DNA of 64,000 bases. It comes from Christiangramia forsetii KT0803. Its GTDB lineage: Bacteria; Bacteroidota; Bacteroidia; Flavobacteriales; Flavobacteriaceae. Below the pieces are notes generated by a model. That model searched no databases and had not been told where the DNA came from. It was given only the letters and a program-made list of their open reading frames with translations. Every line of letters begins with the position of its first letter. Positions within the stretch are counted from its first letter, which is position 1. The position numbers were made by a program, and so were the translations under genes. The stretch spans positions 124,001-188,000 of the forward strand of contig NC_008571.1 in NCBI RefSeq assembly GCF_000060345.1, in the 5' to 3' direction. Below, piece after piece: positions 1-8,301 of this stretch.

Positions 1-363
1 CGCCTGTTCCCGAAGCTTCTCCAGGCTATGTTTCTTCGGAGAAAGAATGGTAAGTTTTACTTCTTCCGGATTTGCATCACCAAGAATTTTCAGCTCGGTC
101 ACGTCAACCTCTACACGTTGCTGACTTCCCTGACTTTCCTTTAAAGTGCCTTTTACAGAAATCGCAGCACCTACATTTATTCTTTTAATAAGATCTTCAT
201 CGGTATTTTCAAAATCGATAACACACTGAAGGTTTTTTATAGTTGAACCATCGTTAATTGCGATAAATCGATTGCTTCTAAAAGAGCGTACCCAACCTTT
301 AACATGGTGTTCCTGTAAAAACTGATCGCTTTCCAGTATTTCAGCGATTTTTGCTTGTATCAT
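1..363 (-). CDS. asnS: Asparaginyl-tRNA synthetase, N-terminal part (cut by window edge)
   Basis: This reading frame starts at an ATG complementary to 361-363 and runs off the left edge, giving the first 121 residues. The translation begins MIQAKIAEILES and contains KGWVRSFRSNRFIAINDGS, the OB-fold anticodon-binding domain of bacterial AsnRS, which recognises tRNA-Asn before the class II catalytic domain attaches asparagine. The catalytic domain lies outside the window. A Bacteroidota-type promoter sits just upstream at 385-415, which supports this start. The family match is by recognition of the N-terminal pattern; AspRS has a similar fold, but the sequence around RSNRFIAINDGS is AsnRS-like. 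Confidence 0.9.
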   Translation of the reverse strand, partial: MIQAKIAEILESDQFLQEHHVKGWVRSFRSNRFIAINDGSTIKNLQCVIDFENTDEDLIKRINVGAAISVKGTLKESQGSQQRVEVDVTELKILGDANPEEVKLTILSPKKHSLEKLREQA

Positions 364-384
364 TTAGTTGAAATTTAGAAAAAA

Positions 385-415
385 CAAATATAGTTTTTCG
401 CCTGAAGCTTAGCAA
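385..415 (-). promoter_or_regulatory. Putative asnS promoter
   Basis: On the minus strand TATATTTG (385-392) matches the Bacteroidota -7 consensus TAnnTTTG. A TTG lies at 413-415 with a 20-bp spacer. The -7 element is 21 bp upstream of the asnS ATG. Confidence 0.55.
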
Positions 416-447
416 GCAGGCTGTTTTTAATAATGAATTCAAAACCT

Positions 448-2862
448 TTAATTCTTTGGCTTCTCAGAGTTATAGTTATTCTCATCCTCATCGGTTTCGA
501 TGATCTTCATTGCCGGTTCCTTTAATACCTCTTTATTAGCAATACTTTTTTCTAAAGAAAGCAGTAAAGAAGGTAACAGAAGTAAATTGGCAAGCATGGC
601 AAATAACAACGTAGCGGAAACTAAGCCTCCGAGAGCCACTGTTCCGCCAAAGCTGCTAATCATAAATACTGAAAACCCAAAAAACAATACTATAGAGGTA
701 TAGAACATGCTAACCCCTGTTTCTCTCAGAGCTCCGTAAACAGATCGTTTTATTTTCCAGTTATTGGCTTTTAGCTCCTGTCTGTATTTCGCCAGGAAAT
801 GTATTGTGTCATCTACGGAAATCCCAAAGGCGATACTAAATACCAGAATAGTAGATGGTTTTATCGGGACGCCCAGGAATCCCATCACGCCGGCTGTTAC
901 CAATAAGGGTAAAAGGTTTGGCACCAGGGAAATGATGATCATTCTAAAACTTCTAAACATCCACGCCATTAGACCTGCAATTAGTATGATGGCTAAGCCA
1001 AGGGAGATGATAAGGTTTCTAACCAGATAATTTGTCCCTTTCTGAAATAGTAAAGCTTTACCGGTTATAGAAATATTATACCTTTCTTCTGGAAAAATCT
1101 TTTTGATCTGTGGTAAAAGGTCATTCTCAATTTCTTCCATTTTCTCGGTCCCCACGTCTTTCATAAAGGTGGTTATTCTGGCATATTGGCCAGTGGAATC
1201 TATATAAGATTGCATAATCCCTTCATTGGAAGAAAGACTTTTGGCGTATGGCATAATAAAATTACGCTCCTGAGAAGAGGGGAGTTGATAATATTTTGGA
1301 TTACCATTATAATAAGCCTGTTTAGAATACTTCACCAGTCGGTTTATTGAAAGTGGCTTTGAAAGTTCTGGAATATTCTGAATAAAATTCTCCAGTTCCT
1401 CCATTCGTTTTAGGTTGGAAAGCTTTAAAACACCTTTCGGTCTTTTTGTGTCGATAAATATTTCCAAAGGCATCACGCCGTCAAACTCTCTTTCAAAGAA
1501 TTTCACATCCTGGAAGAATTGAGTGTTCTGTGGCATATCTTCAAGAATACTTCCTGAAACTTTTATAGTGTAAATACCAACAATACTTAAGGCAAGTAAT
1601 GATACAGAGCAGATATAGATCGCGATTCTATGATGGCGAACCATATTCTCCATCCAGTTTACAAAACCACCGATCCATCTTTTTGTCAAGTGCTTTAAGT
1701 GTCTATCCTTCGGAGGTTTTAAATAGCTGTAGATAACCGGGATTATCAATAAACTAAGAATGAAAATTGCCAGAATATTGATGGAAGCCACCACACCAAA
1801 TTCACGTAATAGTTTACTATCGGTTAAAATAAAGGTTGCGAAACCCGATGCGGTAGTCACATTGGTCATTAAAGTGGCATTACCAACTTTAGTGATCACC
1901 CGTTGTAATGACTTCGCCTGATTTCCGTGATTTTTTATTTCCTGCTGATATTTATTGATCAGGAAAATACAGTTAGGAATACCAATTACAATAATCAGTG
2001 GAGGGATAAGTGCTGTAAGAATAGTGATCTCATAATGTAAAAGACCAATTACCCCGAAGGCCCACATCACCCCGATACATACCGTAAGCATAGAAATGAT
2101 GGTAGCTCTGATAGATCTAAAGAAGAAAAAGAAGATCAGGGAGGTCACAATTAAAGCTGCGACGATAAAAAGCCCAATTTCGTCTACTATATTTTGAGCA
2201 TTCAACGTTCTTATATAGGGCATTCCGGAAACCCGGACATCGATCTCATGTTTTTCTTCAAATTCCTGAATTAAGGGTTCCAGTTCTTCCAGAACAAAGA
2301 TCTTCCTGGCCTTCGTGTTTACCAGTTCTTTATTGAGGTAAAGTGCAGACTGGATGGTGTTGGAATGTGAACTATAAACCAGGTTCTCATAAAACGGAAG
2401 TTCAGTAAACAGCTTATTTTCAAAATTATTAAGTTCAAGGCTGTCTGGTTCTTCACTTTCCAGTACGGGAACCATTTCAAATCTCTTGGGATCTTCAAAT
2501 TTCTTCAGTTCCTGAAGGTCTGCCGGGGAAATGATATGATCAACTTCGGGATATTTGGTAAGTTTAGAGATAAGCTCATTCCAGGCTTTAAACTTTTCAG
2601 GAGTAAACAGGGCAGAATCCTGGACGCCTAACAGAATTAGATTTCCTTCTTCACCAAACTTATCCAGAAAATCATTGTAATTAATGTTTACTTCATGATC
2701 ATCGGGCATAAGGTTAGCTTCCGTAAAAGAAAACTGCATATTCTTCCATTGGGTAGAAAGCAGGAATGTAGATACCCCAATAAGGATAATGATTATGATC
2801 CTGTTTCTTAAAATAAGGCTGGCTATGGAGTTCCAGAATCCAAAGCTAAAGATCTTTTGCAT
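448..2862 (-). CDS. RND-superfamily (MMPL-type) exporter
   Basis: This 804-residue membrane protein has the two-fold repeat of hydrophobic RND transporters (COG1033/MMPL group). Each half has one transmembrane helix (about residues 15-40 and 410-435), a large extracytoplasmic loop, then a block of about five helices (about 225-385 and 620-775). The second block carries the SVDDTIHF signature and the first the related IGIPNCIFLINKY, both typical of this family, where acidic residues help drive proton-coupled export. The substrate cannot be read from sequence; lipids, hopanoids or pigments are exported by relatives. No adaptor or outer-membrane channel gene is adjacent, so it probably acts alone in the inner membrane. 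A promoter with a perfect -7 box lies at 2881-2888. Confidence 0.85.
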   Translation of the reverse strand: MQKIFSFGFWNSIASLILRNRIIIIILIGVSTFLLSTQWKNMQFSFTEANLMPDDHEVNINYNDFLDKFGEEGNLILLGVQDSALFTPEKFKAWNELISKLTKYPEVDHIISPADLQELKKFEDPKRFEMVPVLESEEPDSLELNNFENKLFTELPFYENLVYSSHSNTIQSALYLNKELVNTKARKIFVLEELEPLIQEFEEKHEIDVRVSGMPYIRTLNAQNIVDEIGLFIVAALIVTSLIFFFFFRSIRATIISMLTVCIGVMWAFGVIGLLHYEITILTALIPPLIIVIGIPNCIFLINKYQQEIKNHGNQAKSLQRVITKVGNATLMTNVTTASGFATFILTDSKLLREFGVVASINILAIFILSLLIIPVIYSYLKPPKDRHLKHLTKRWIGGFVNWMENMVRHHRIAIYICSVSLLALSIVGIYTIKVSGSILEDMPQNTQFFQDVKFFEREFDGVMPLEIFIDTKRPKGVLKLSNLKRMEELENFIQNIPELSKPLSINRLVKYSKQAYYNGNPKYYQLPSSQERNFIMPYAKSLSSNEGIMQSYIDSTGQYARITTFMKDVGTEKMEEIENDLLPQIKKIFPEERYNISITGKALLFQKGTNYLVRNLIISLGLAIILIAGLMAWMFRSFRMIIISLVPNLLPLLVTAGVMGFLGVPIKPSTILVFSIAFGISVDDTIHFLAKYRQELKANNWKIKRSVYGALRETGVSMFYTSIVLFFGFSVFMISSFGGTVALGGLVSATLLFAMLANLLLLPSLLLSLEKSIANKEVLKEPAMKIIETDEDENNYNSEKPKN

Positions 2863-2880
2863 GGCTTCTTTTTAGCGCCG

Positions 2881-2888
2881 CAAAGGTA
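2881..2888 (-). promoter_or_regulatory. -7 element for the RND exporter gene
   Basis: The minus strand reads TACCTTTG, a full match to TAnnTTTG, 18 bp before the start codon. No clear -33 TTG is present at the usual spacing. Confidence 0.45.
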
Positions 2889-2938
2889 GAAAAAGCTCCG
2901 TTAATTAGTTTGTAATTAATAGATTAATCTTCCCAATA

Positions 2939-5398
2939 TTAAAGCTGTAGTTGCAAAGTGAATTTGAAAGAGAAATTTTCTTTAAATGTAGGTAGGTGGT
3001 AGGCCCCGTATCTATAAGCTGCACTAAGTCCAAAGCCTCCTAAAAGTTTATTTAGTTCTAATCCGGCTTCAGAATATCCATGTTCTAAAGTGTTGAAGGA
3101 AACATTTTGATGTTTTTCGGGATCTTCAAAATCTCCAATGGCGTGTCTTGAAATAAAAACCAGTTCAGGCTGAAAGCTTTCGGAAATTCTAAACGGCCTC
3201 AATTGGTGACGGGCATGGAGCATTGCCTGGCTGGTACTATAAAATTCATTGAAATACATAGTTTCAAAACTATTTCTCCCGGCTACTGAAAATCGTCTGA
3301 AAATACTTTCTCTATTTGGATTATTGGGATATGAATGAAATGCATGTGTAAGGGGGATATTCCCGAAAGCATAATTTCCTTCGAGAATAAATTCTGTCCT
3401 GGAGTTATCCAATCTTTTAATTTCATGTTCAGCTTTTAAGCCAAGCCGGGTAAAATTGAAATCTCCTCCAAGTGTTGAAAAAGATTGCTCTATCTGTCCT
3501 GTAAATTGAGGAAAGTTCTTTTCCAGGATGATATTCTCTTCAGGAGTATTTAGAAATTTGGAAAATGGTCTCCATAGAAAAGAAAAGGTCGCAGTAGTAA
3601 GATCATAATCCCTAAATATTTCAGAATTTTCCAGGTAACTATAATCTTTTATTTGCCAGATATCTTCTTTCGATAATCTTAATTCGGTATCTAATTTAGG
3701 AGTGATCCTATGTTCGAGTCCGGCGGAATATCTGCGATAATTATAAAAGAAGTTAATATTTACAAATCTTGGTTCGAGAATAGAAAAAGTATTCTGCCCT
3801 TTTAGATAGTCAAAAGTCCCTACTTCCCGAATGTCTCTGGAAAAATTAAAATTTAGATGTGTGCCATTTTTTTTGTTGAGATAGATCTGGGTTCCAATGC
3901 CATATTTTAAAACTTCATCTTTAAATCCGTAGGTGGTATATCCATTGATATTAAATTTATTTGAAACTCGATCATTAGTTCTACCGCCAAAACCGAGTCT
4001 TATCCCTTCATAATTATTGAACTTAAAGATTTTACTCAGGTCTAAATTCCAAAAGCCAATAGGGTATGATCCCGATGCTAATGCTTTTTTTATTTCGATC
4101 TTTCTTTCAACATTGCCTGCGGCTATCAGGCTGTCTACTTTTTGTTTAGTAGCTTCATCACGCGATGAGAAGTCTACTTTCCTATTTTTTTGCCAAAAAC
4201 TACTATCTCTAGTAATGGCTTCATCTAGCACATTGATGTGCGCCTCAGATTTTTTAACCTCTGGAGTGAAATCAAGATTTATATTATAGTTTGTGGTGCT
4301 GGAATTTAAATAAATGTCTCCGGAAGTTTCCTTTGATCCAAAAATGCTACTGAGTAAGCCTCCTCCTTTTTGAACGGAACCTACAGAAATAGTCCCGCCA
4401 AATACAGAAATCTCTTTTCCTCCGGCTCCCGGTCTAATTTTCGTTGTCTGGTTTGAGGGAAACCATAGATCTTTTTCCGGGTGATATTTGTAGTTATGGG
4501 TAACTTCCAGCCGAATTGCTCCTAATAGTTGCGCTGTAGCTTTTTGAATTGCCAGACTTTCGGTATCGAGATAAAGAATACCTTCAAGCCCTGCTACGAT
4601 CTTTTCACGTTTAGGTTTAAAATAGACCATGTATGCCGGTCTTTCTGAAGCAATAGTGTCTAATATTTTATAATCGTAGTTACGGAGCGCATTATTTGCC
4701 AGTGGCCCTGCATATTGAGTCTCATATAATTCGTAATCTTTTTTATAAAGCGAGAAAGGATTTACTTCCATAGCAAGCACGTTATAAACCGGTTTATCGA
4801 AACCTGCTGTTTCAATCCCAATTACATCTTCCCTTCTTCCATTCTGGGAAGAATAGGAATGCTCTGAAACTTTTTCTGAAAGATAACCTCTACCTTCGTT
4901 TATAATAGTTTCAATAGCTGCGGAAGTAGAGTCGGCCTGCATCGAAATTCCATTGAACTCATTATCTATTATAAATTTTGAGTACGAAGTATAATTATAA
5001 CCCTGCAATAATTTTTCAGGATCGTTAGAATCTCGTCTCTTAATAGCTCTTTTAATAAGTTCTTCGGCAGGACTGGGTTTGTTAGAGATTAAGACCGTTT
5101 CAAGTTTTTCATACTTTGGGGTCATCCCTATTTGCAGATATTTTGTATCCTTATTTATTTCAATATTTATAGTTTCAAAGCCTACATAAGAAATTGTAAT
5201 ATTTTCATTTTCCTGTGAAAGAGTAATTTTGAAACTACCATCAATATTGGTAAGTATTTGTGTATTTTCTTTAGACTGAATTTTGGCATAGGCCAAAGCT
5301 TGTCGGGTCTCTTTATTTATAACTCTTCCAGGAACCGTTTTTTGTCCAAAGAGGCAGAAGCCACTAAAGAAGAAAAATAAAAAAAGAGAGTAGCGCAT
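2939..5398 (-). CDS. DUF5686 family outer-membrane protein with carboxypeptidase-regulatory-like domain
   Basis: The 819-residue product begins with a signal peptide (hydrophobic run ending at FCLFGQ, about residue 19). A CarboxypepD_reg-like beta-sandwich follows (about 20-105; VPGRVINKETRQALAYAKI to ISYVGFETINIEI), as in TonB-dependent receptor N-termini. The rest is a long beta-rich region ending in an aromatic, amphipathic C-terminus (FKFTLQLQL) typical of an outer-membrane barrel. This is the Bacteroidota-specific DUF5686 architecture; the biochemical role is unknown. No TonB box or plug domain is visible, so it is not an ordinary receptor. It follows frr but is separated from it by a strong terminator, so it is probably its own transcription unit. 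Confidence 0.8.
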   Translation of the reverse strand: MRYSLFLFFFFSGFCLFGQKTVPGRVINKETRQALAYAKIQSKENTQILTNIDGSFKITLSQENENITISYVGFETINIEINKDTKYLQIGMTPKYEKLETVLISNKPSPAEELIKRAIKRRDSNDPEKLLQGYNYTSYSKFIIDNEFNGISMQADSTSAAIETIINEGRGYLSEKVSEHSYSSQNGRREDVIGIETAGFDKPVYNVLAMEVNPFSLYKKDYELYETQYAGPLANNALRNYDYKILDTIASERPAYMVYFKPKREKIVAGLEGILYLDTESLAIQKATAQLLGAIRLEVTHNYKYHPEKDLWFPSNQTTKIRPGAGGKEISVFGGTISVGSVQKGGGLLSSIFGSKETSGDIYLNSSTTNYNINLDFTPEVKKSEAHINVLDEAITRDSSFWQKNRKVDFSSRDEATKQKVDSLIAAGNVERKIEIKKALASGSYPIGFWNLDLSKIFKFNNYEGIRLGFGGRTNDRVSNKFNINGYTTYGFKDEVLKYGIGTQIYLNKKNGTHLNFNFSRDIREVGTFDYLKGQNTFSILEPRFVNINFFYNYRRYSAGLEHRITPKLDTELRLSKEDIWQIKDYSYLENSEIFRDYDLTTATFSFLWRPFSKFLNTPEENIILEKNFPQFTGQIEQSFSTLGGDFNFTRLGLKAEHEIKRLDNSRTEFILEGNYAFGNIPLTHAFHSYPNNPNRESIFRRFSVAGRNSFETMYFNEFYSTSQAMLHARHQLRPFRISESFQPELVFISRHAIGDFEDPEKHQNVSFNTLEHGYSEAGLELNKLLGGFGLSAAYRYGAYHLPTFKENFSFKFTLQLQL

Positions 5399-5432
5399 GG
5401 GATTGCTTATTAAGAAAGCTTAAAATAAAAAA

Positions 5433-5473
5433 TGCCGGATCAAATCTGAGTTTTTTTCAGATTGAAACCGGCA
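5433..5473 (-). terminator. Terminator of the pyrH-frr operon
   Basis: Nested hairpin: outer arms TGCCGG (5433-5438) and CCGGCA (5468-5473), inner arms CAAATCTG and CAGATTG. In the minus direction it is followed by a T run (TTTTTT). It ends transcription after frr and before the DUF5686 gene. Confidence 0.8.
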
Positions 5474-5495
5474 TACTTATGAGTTGTAAAGATCA

Positions 5496-6047
5496 TTAAA
5501 CCGTCATAATCTCCGTTTCTTTCACTGTGAGAATCTTATCTATTCTTTCGATATAGGTATTGGTTAGTTCCTGAACTTCATCTTCAGAACTTTTAAGTAA
5601 GTCTTCAGAAATATCAGCTTTTTTTAGCTCCTGCATCGCCTGTTTTCTGTCATTTCTAACGCCAACTTTGGCATCTTCAGCCTCTGCTTTTGCCTGCTTA
5701 GAGAGCTGTTTCCTTCTTTCTTCAGTAAGTGGCGGAACGTTTATAATAACGCTCTCTCCATTATTCATAGGATTGAAGCCAAGATTTGCCAGCATAATTC
5801 CTCTTTCGATTTCAGTAATTAAACTTTTTTCAAAAGGTTGGATTGAAAGTGTTCTCGCATCCGGAGTATTTACATTGGCAACCTGTTGAAGCGGAGTTTG
5901 AGATCCATAATATTCAACCATTACACTACCAAGCATACTTGGACTGGCTTTTCCTGCACGTATATTTGAAAGTTGTTTTTTAAGATGCGTAATGGCTTTT
6001 TCCATTCCTTCCTTTGCTTCTTCTAAAATAAATTCAACTTCATCCAT
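5496..6047 (-). CDS. frr: Ribosome recycling factor
   Basis: RRF binds the post-termination ribosome and, with EF-G, splits it into subunits and releases mRNA and tRNA. The 183-residue length is standard. The sequence shows the family landmarks: LSNIRAGKASPSML in the three-helix bundle domain, VNTPDARTLSIQPFEK in the small beta domain, and the long returning helix with PPLTEERRKQLSKQAKAEAE. It begins 26 bp downstream of pyrH on the same strand, the widely conserved pyrH-frr operon. A strong terminator follows. Confidence 0.97.
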   Translation of the reverse strand: MDEVEFILEEAKEGMEKAITHLKKQLSNIRAGKASPSMLGSVMVEYYGSQTPLQQVANVNTPDARTLSIQPFEKSLITEIERGIMLANLGFNPMNNGESVIINVPPLTEERRKQLSKQAKAEAEDAKVGVRNDRKQAMQELKKADISEDLLKSSEDEVQELTNTYIERIDKILTVKETEIMTV

Positions 6048-6073
6048 TTCTAATATGATTTACAATTTGATGT

Positions 6074-6781
6074 TTATAAGTTCACTTTTGTTCCAACACG
6101 CTCTCCCGTTGCAACCTTTAAAAGGTTCCCCGGTTTATTCATGTCAAAAACTATAATTGGTAATTCGTTTTCCTGACTCAAGGTAAAGGCTGTTGTATCC
6201 ATAACTTTCAGGCCTTTTTTAATTACATCTTCAAATGTAATAAAATCGAATTTAGTTGCTTCTTTATTTTTTTCAGGATCTGAAGTGTAAATTCCATCTA
6301 CACGGGTACCTTTTAGAATAACATCAGCTTTAATTTCAATAGCTCTAAGAACAGCTGCAGAATCTGTTGTGAAATATGGATTTCCTGTTCCACCTCCAAA
6401 AATTACCACTCTTCCTTTTTCCAGATGTCTTATCGCTTTGCGACGAATAAATGGTTCTGCTACTTCATTAATTTTAATAGCAGATTGCAATCTGGTTTGA
6501 ATATTTGCATCTTCAAGGGCGCTTTGTAAAGCAAGTCCGTTTATTACGGTTGCGAGCATTCCCATATGATCACCCTGAACACGATCCATACCGCGACTTG
6601 CCCCGGCAACTCCTCTAAAAATGTTTCCTCCACCAATAACAATCGCTACCTCAACACCTTTATCTACTACAGATTTGATTTCTGCGGCATACTCTGCCAG
6701 TCGCTCGGGATCAATGCCATATTGGCGGTTTCCCATTAAAGCTTCTCCTGATAGTTTTAAAAGTATTCTTTCGTAGTGCAT
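6074..6781 (-). CDS. pyrH: UMP kinase
   Basis: This enzyme phosphorylates UMP to UDP with ATP in pyrimidine nucleotide synthesis and belongs to the amino-acid-kinase fold. The 235-residue protein shows LKLSGEAL near the start (phosphate binding), the glycine-rich GGGNIFRG at about 50-57, and the C-terminal nucleotide site including [19 protein letters not shown]. The protein is full length with a normal ATG start. It is the first gene of a two-gene unit with frr, and a -7 promoter element sits 22 bp upstream. Pyrimidine metabolism is also represented in the window by dihydroorotase at 14240-15583. Confidence 0.97.
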   Translation of the reverse strand: MHYERILLKLSGEALMGNRQYGIDPERLAEYAAEIKSVVDKGVEVAIVIGGGNIFRGVAGASRGMDRVQGDHMGMLATVINGLALQSALEDANIQTRLQSAIKINEVAEPFIRRKAIRHLEKGRVVIFGGGTGNPYFTTDSAAVLRAIEIKADVILKGTRVDGIYTSDPEKNKEATKFDFITFEDVIKKGLKVMDTTAFTLSQENELPIIVFDMNKPGNLLKVATGERVGTKVNL

Positions 6782-6803
6782 AGCTGCTTTTTAATAATCG
6801 TTG

Positions 6804-6811
6804 CAAATATA
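6804..6811 (-). promoter_or_regulatory. -7 element for pyrH-frr
   Basis: TATATTTG on the minus strand is a perfect TAnnTTTG match, 22 bp before the pyrH ATG. No convincing -33 element was seen. Confidence 0.45.
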
Positions 6812-6937
6812 GCTAATATCTGAATTTGTGAAATATAAAGCGACTATTTTGAAAATCATTCAGAGACTTTAATTATTTATTAACGTGAGCCGGCAACTAT
6901 TCAAGCTGTCATGCAAATGTAATGGCCGGATTTTTGA

Positions 6938-6945
6938 TATCTTTA
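6938..6945 (+). promoter_or_regulatory. Possible -7 element for the zinc metallopeptidase gene
   Basis: TATCTTTA matches 7 of 8 positions of TAnnTTTG, about 31 bp before the ATG at 6977. Confidence 0.35.
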
Positions 6946-6976
6946 AAGCTCAGAAAAACCGACAAAATTTAAAATC

Positions 6977-7669
6977 ATGTTAGGATATTATATAATTGCA
7001 GGACTTATTTTTCTAGTAAGTATGTTTGTGAGCAACAGGCTCAAGAGTAAATTTAAGAAATATTCGAAGGTTCATCTTCAAAATGGGATGAGCGGAAAAG
7101 AGATCGCAGAAAAAATGCTTCGTGATAATGGAATTACAGATGTTGAGGTAATTTCTACACCCGGAATGCTTTCAGATCATTATAACCCTTCGAAGAAAAC
7201 AGTAAATCTTAGTGAAGGGGTGTATTCTCAAAGAAATGCCGCAGCCGCAGCAGTGGCAGCACACGAATGTGGTCACGCTTTACAGCATGCGAAGGCTTAT
7301 AGTTGGTTGCAAATGAGAAGTAAATTGGTGCCGGTGGTAAGTGTAGCTTCTAAATTTTCGCAATGGGCCATTTTTGGAGGTCTAATTCTTATGTCCATGG
7401 TTGGGGTAGGAGTAGGTCAAACTGTGTTGCTTATTGGAATAATTATGTATGGAATGGGGACGCTATTCAGTTTTATCACCTTGCCTGTAGAATACGATGC
7501 GAGTAACAGGGCGCTGGCATGGCTGGAAACCGAGAATATGCTAACTTCTGCAGAGCATGATGCAGCTGAAGATTCTTTAAAATGGGCAGCCAGAACCTAT
7601 GTGGTTGCTGCGGTTGGTTCATTGGCAACCTTGCTTTACTTTGTAGGGATTTTTATGGGAAGGGATTAA
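6977..7669 (+). CDS. Membrane zinc metallopeptidase (Zn_peptidase_2 family)
   Basis: The 230-residue protein has an N-terminal membrane helix (about residues 3-19), a conserved region with SDHYNPSKKTVNLSEGVY, then AAHECGHALQHA carrying the HExxH zinc and catalytic motif (about 96-100). C-terminal hydrophobic segments follow at about 120-165 and 205-225. This is the layout of the small neutral membrane zinc peptidases related to YugP. The substrate is unknown; relatives are presumed to act in membrane-protein turnover. The third zinc ligand is probably the Glu in LPVEYDASNRAL, the usual family pattern. It stands alone, convergent with the Lrp gene across a double hairpin terminator. Confidence 0.88.
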   Translation: MLGYYIIAGLIFLVSMFVSNRLKSKFKKYSKVHLQNGMSGKEIAEKMLRDNGITDVEVISTPGMLSDHYNPSKKTVNLSEGVYSQRNAAAAAVAAHECGHALQHAKAYSWLQMRSKLVPVVSVASKFSQWAIFGGLILMSMVGVGVGQTVLLIGIIMYGMGTLFSFITLPVEYDASNRALAWLETENMLTSAEHDAAEDSLKWAARTYVVAAVGSLATLLYFVGIFMGRD

Positions 7670-7693
7670 TTTATTTACTTAATAATTAAATAG

Positions 7694-7778
7694 AAAAGGC
7701 TGTCTAAAAAGTACTTTTTTCGTCAAGCTGAACTTGTTTCAGGATGACGTTTTCACTACTTTTTAAACAGCTTTTTTT
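7694..7778. terminator. Bidirectional nested hairpin terminator built on an R1 repeat
   Basis: The outer arms, around GGCTGTCTAAAAAGTA (7698-7713) and TACTTTTTAAACAGCT (7757-7772), pair over about 17 of 19 positions and end in a T run. Inside lies an R1 unit (7721-7749): CGTCA...TGACG enclosing CTGAA...TTCAG. It separates the convergent peptidase and Lrp genes. Half-copies of the outer arm occur near 36285-36305 and 55457-55475. Confidence 0.7.
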
Positions 7779-7781
7779 TAT

Positions 7782-8252
7782 TTAGATCTTGATCTGTCTG
7801 TCGATCTGTTGATTTAGAGAAATAAAAGTTTCTGTTCTTGAAACCCCTTCTATCGCCTGAATATTCTTATTTAGAACATGCATTAAATGCTCATTATCGG
7901 TACAAAGGATCTTTAAAAATATAGACCAGTTCCCGGTGGTATAATGACATTCTATAACTTCGGGTATTTCACTCAGTTGTTTTACTGCCTGGGGATTACT
8001 AACGGCTTTATCAAGGTAAACGCCCACAAATGCCATCGTCTTATATCCTAGTAATCTAGCATCCAGCATCATCTTGGAGCCTTCAATTAATCCTGATTTC
8101 TCAAGTTTCCGTAAACGCTGATGCACAGCAGCCCCGGTGATTCCGATATTTTTAGCGATCTCTAAAATTGGTTTTTTAGCATCTTTCATAAGGAAATTGA
8201 GAATAGTTTTATCAATTCCATCCAGCTTAACATTATCATTAACTATCTTCAT
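7782..8252 (-). CDS. Lrp/AsnC family transcriptional regulator
   Basis: The 156-residue protein has an N-terminal winged helix-turn-helix (about 10-60; LDGIDKTILNFLMKDAKKPI, then GAAVHQRLRKLEKSGLI). A C-terminal RAM/AsnC ligand-binding domain follows (about 70-150; VGVYLDKAVSNPQAVKQLSEIPEV, TGNWSIFLKILC). Such proteins form octamers and sense amino acids. The gene lies 49 bp downstream of the saccharopine dehydrogenase gene on the same strand, so an amino-acid (possibly lysine) signal controlling that gene is a reasonable inference, but no operator was identified. Confidence 0.92.
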   Translation of the reverse strand: MKIVNDNVKLDGIDKTILNFLMKDAKKPILEIAKNIGITGAAVHQRLRKLEKSGLIEGSKMMLDARLLGYKTMAFVGVYLDKAVSNPQAVKQLSEIPEVIECHYTTGNWSIFLKILCTDNEHLMHVLNKNIQAIEGVSRTETFISLNQQIDRQIKI

Positions 8253-8301
8253 AGGATTTTTTTTGGTTGATAAGCTAAAATACGAAAAATGCTTTCCAAT
8301 T

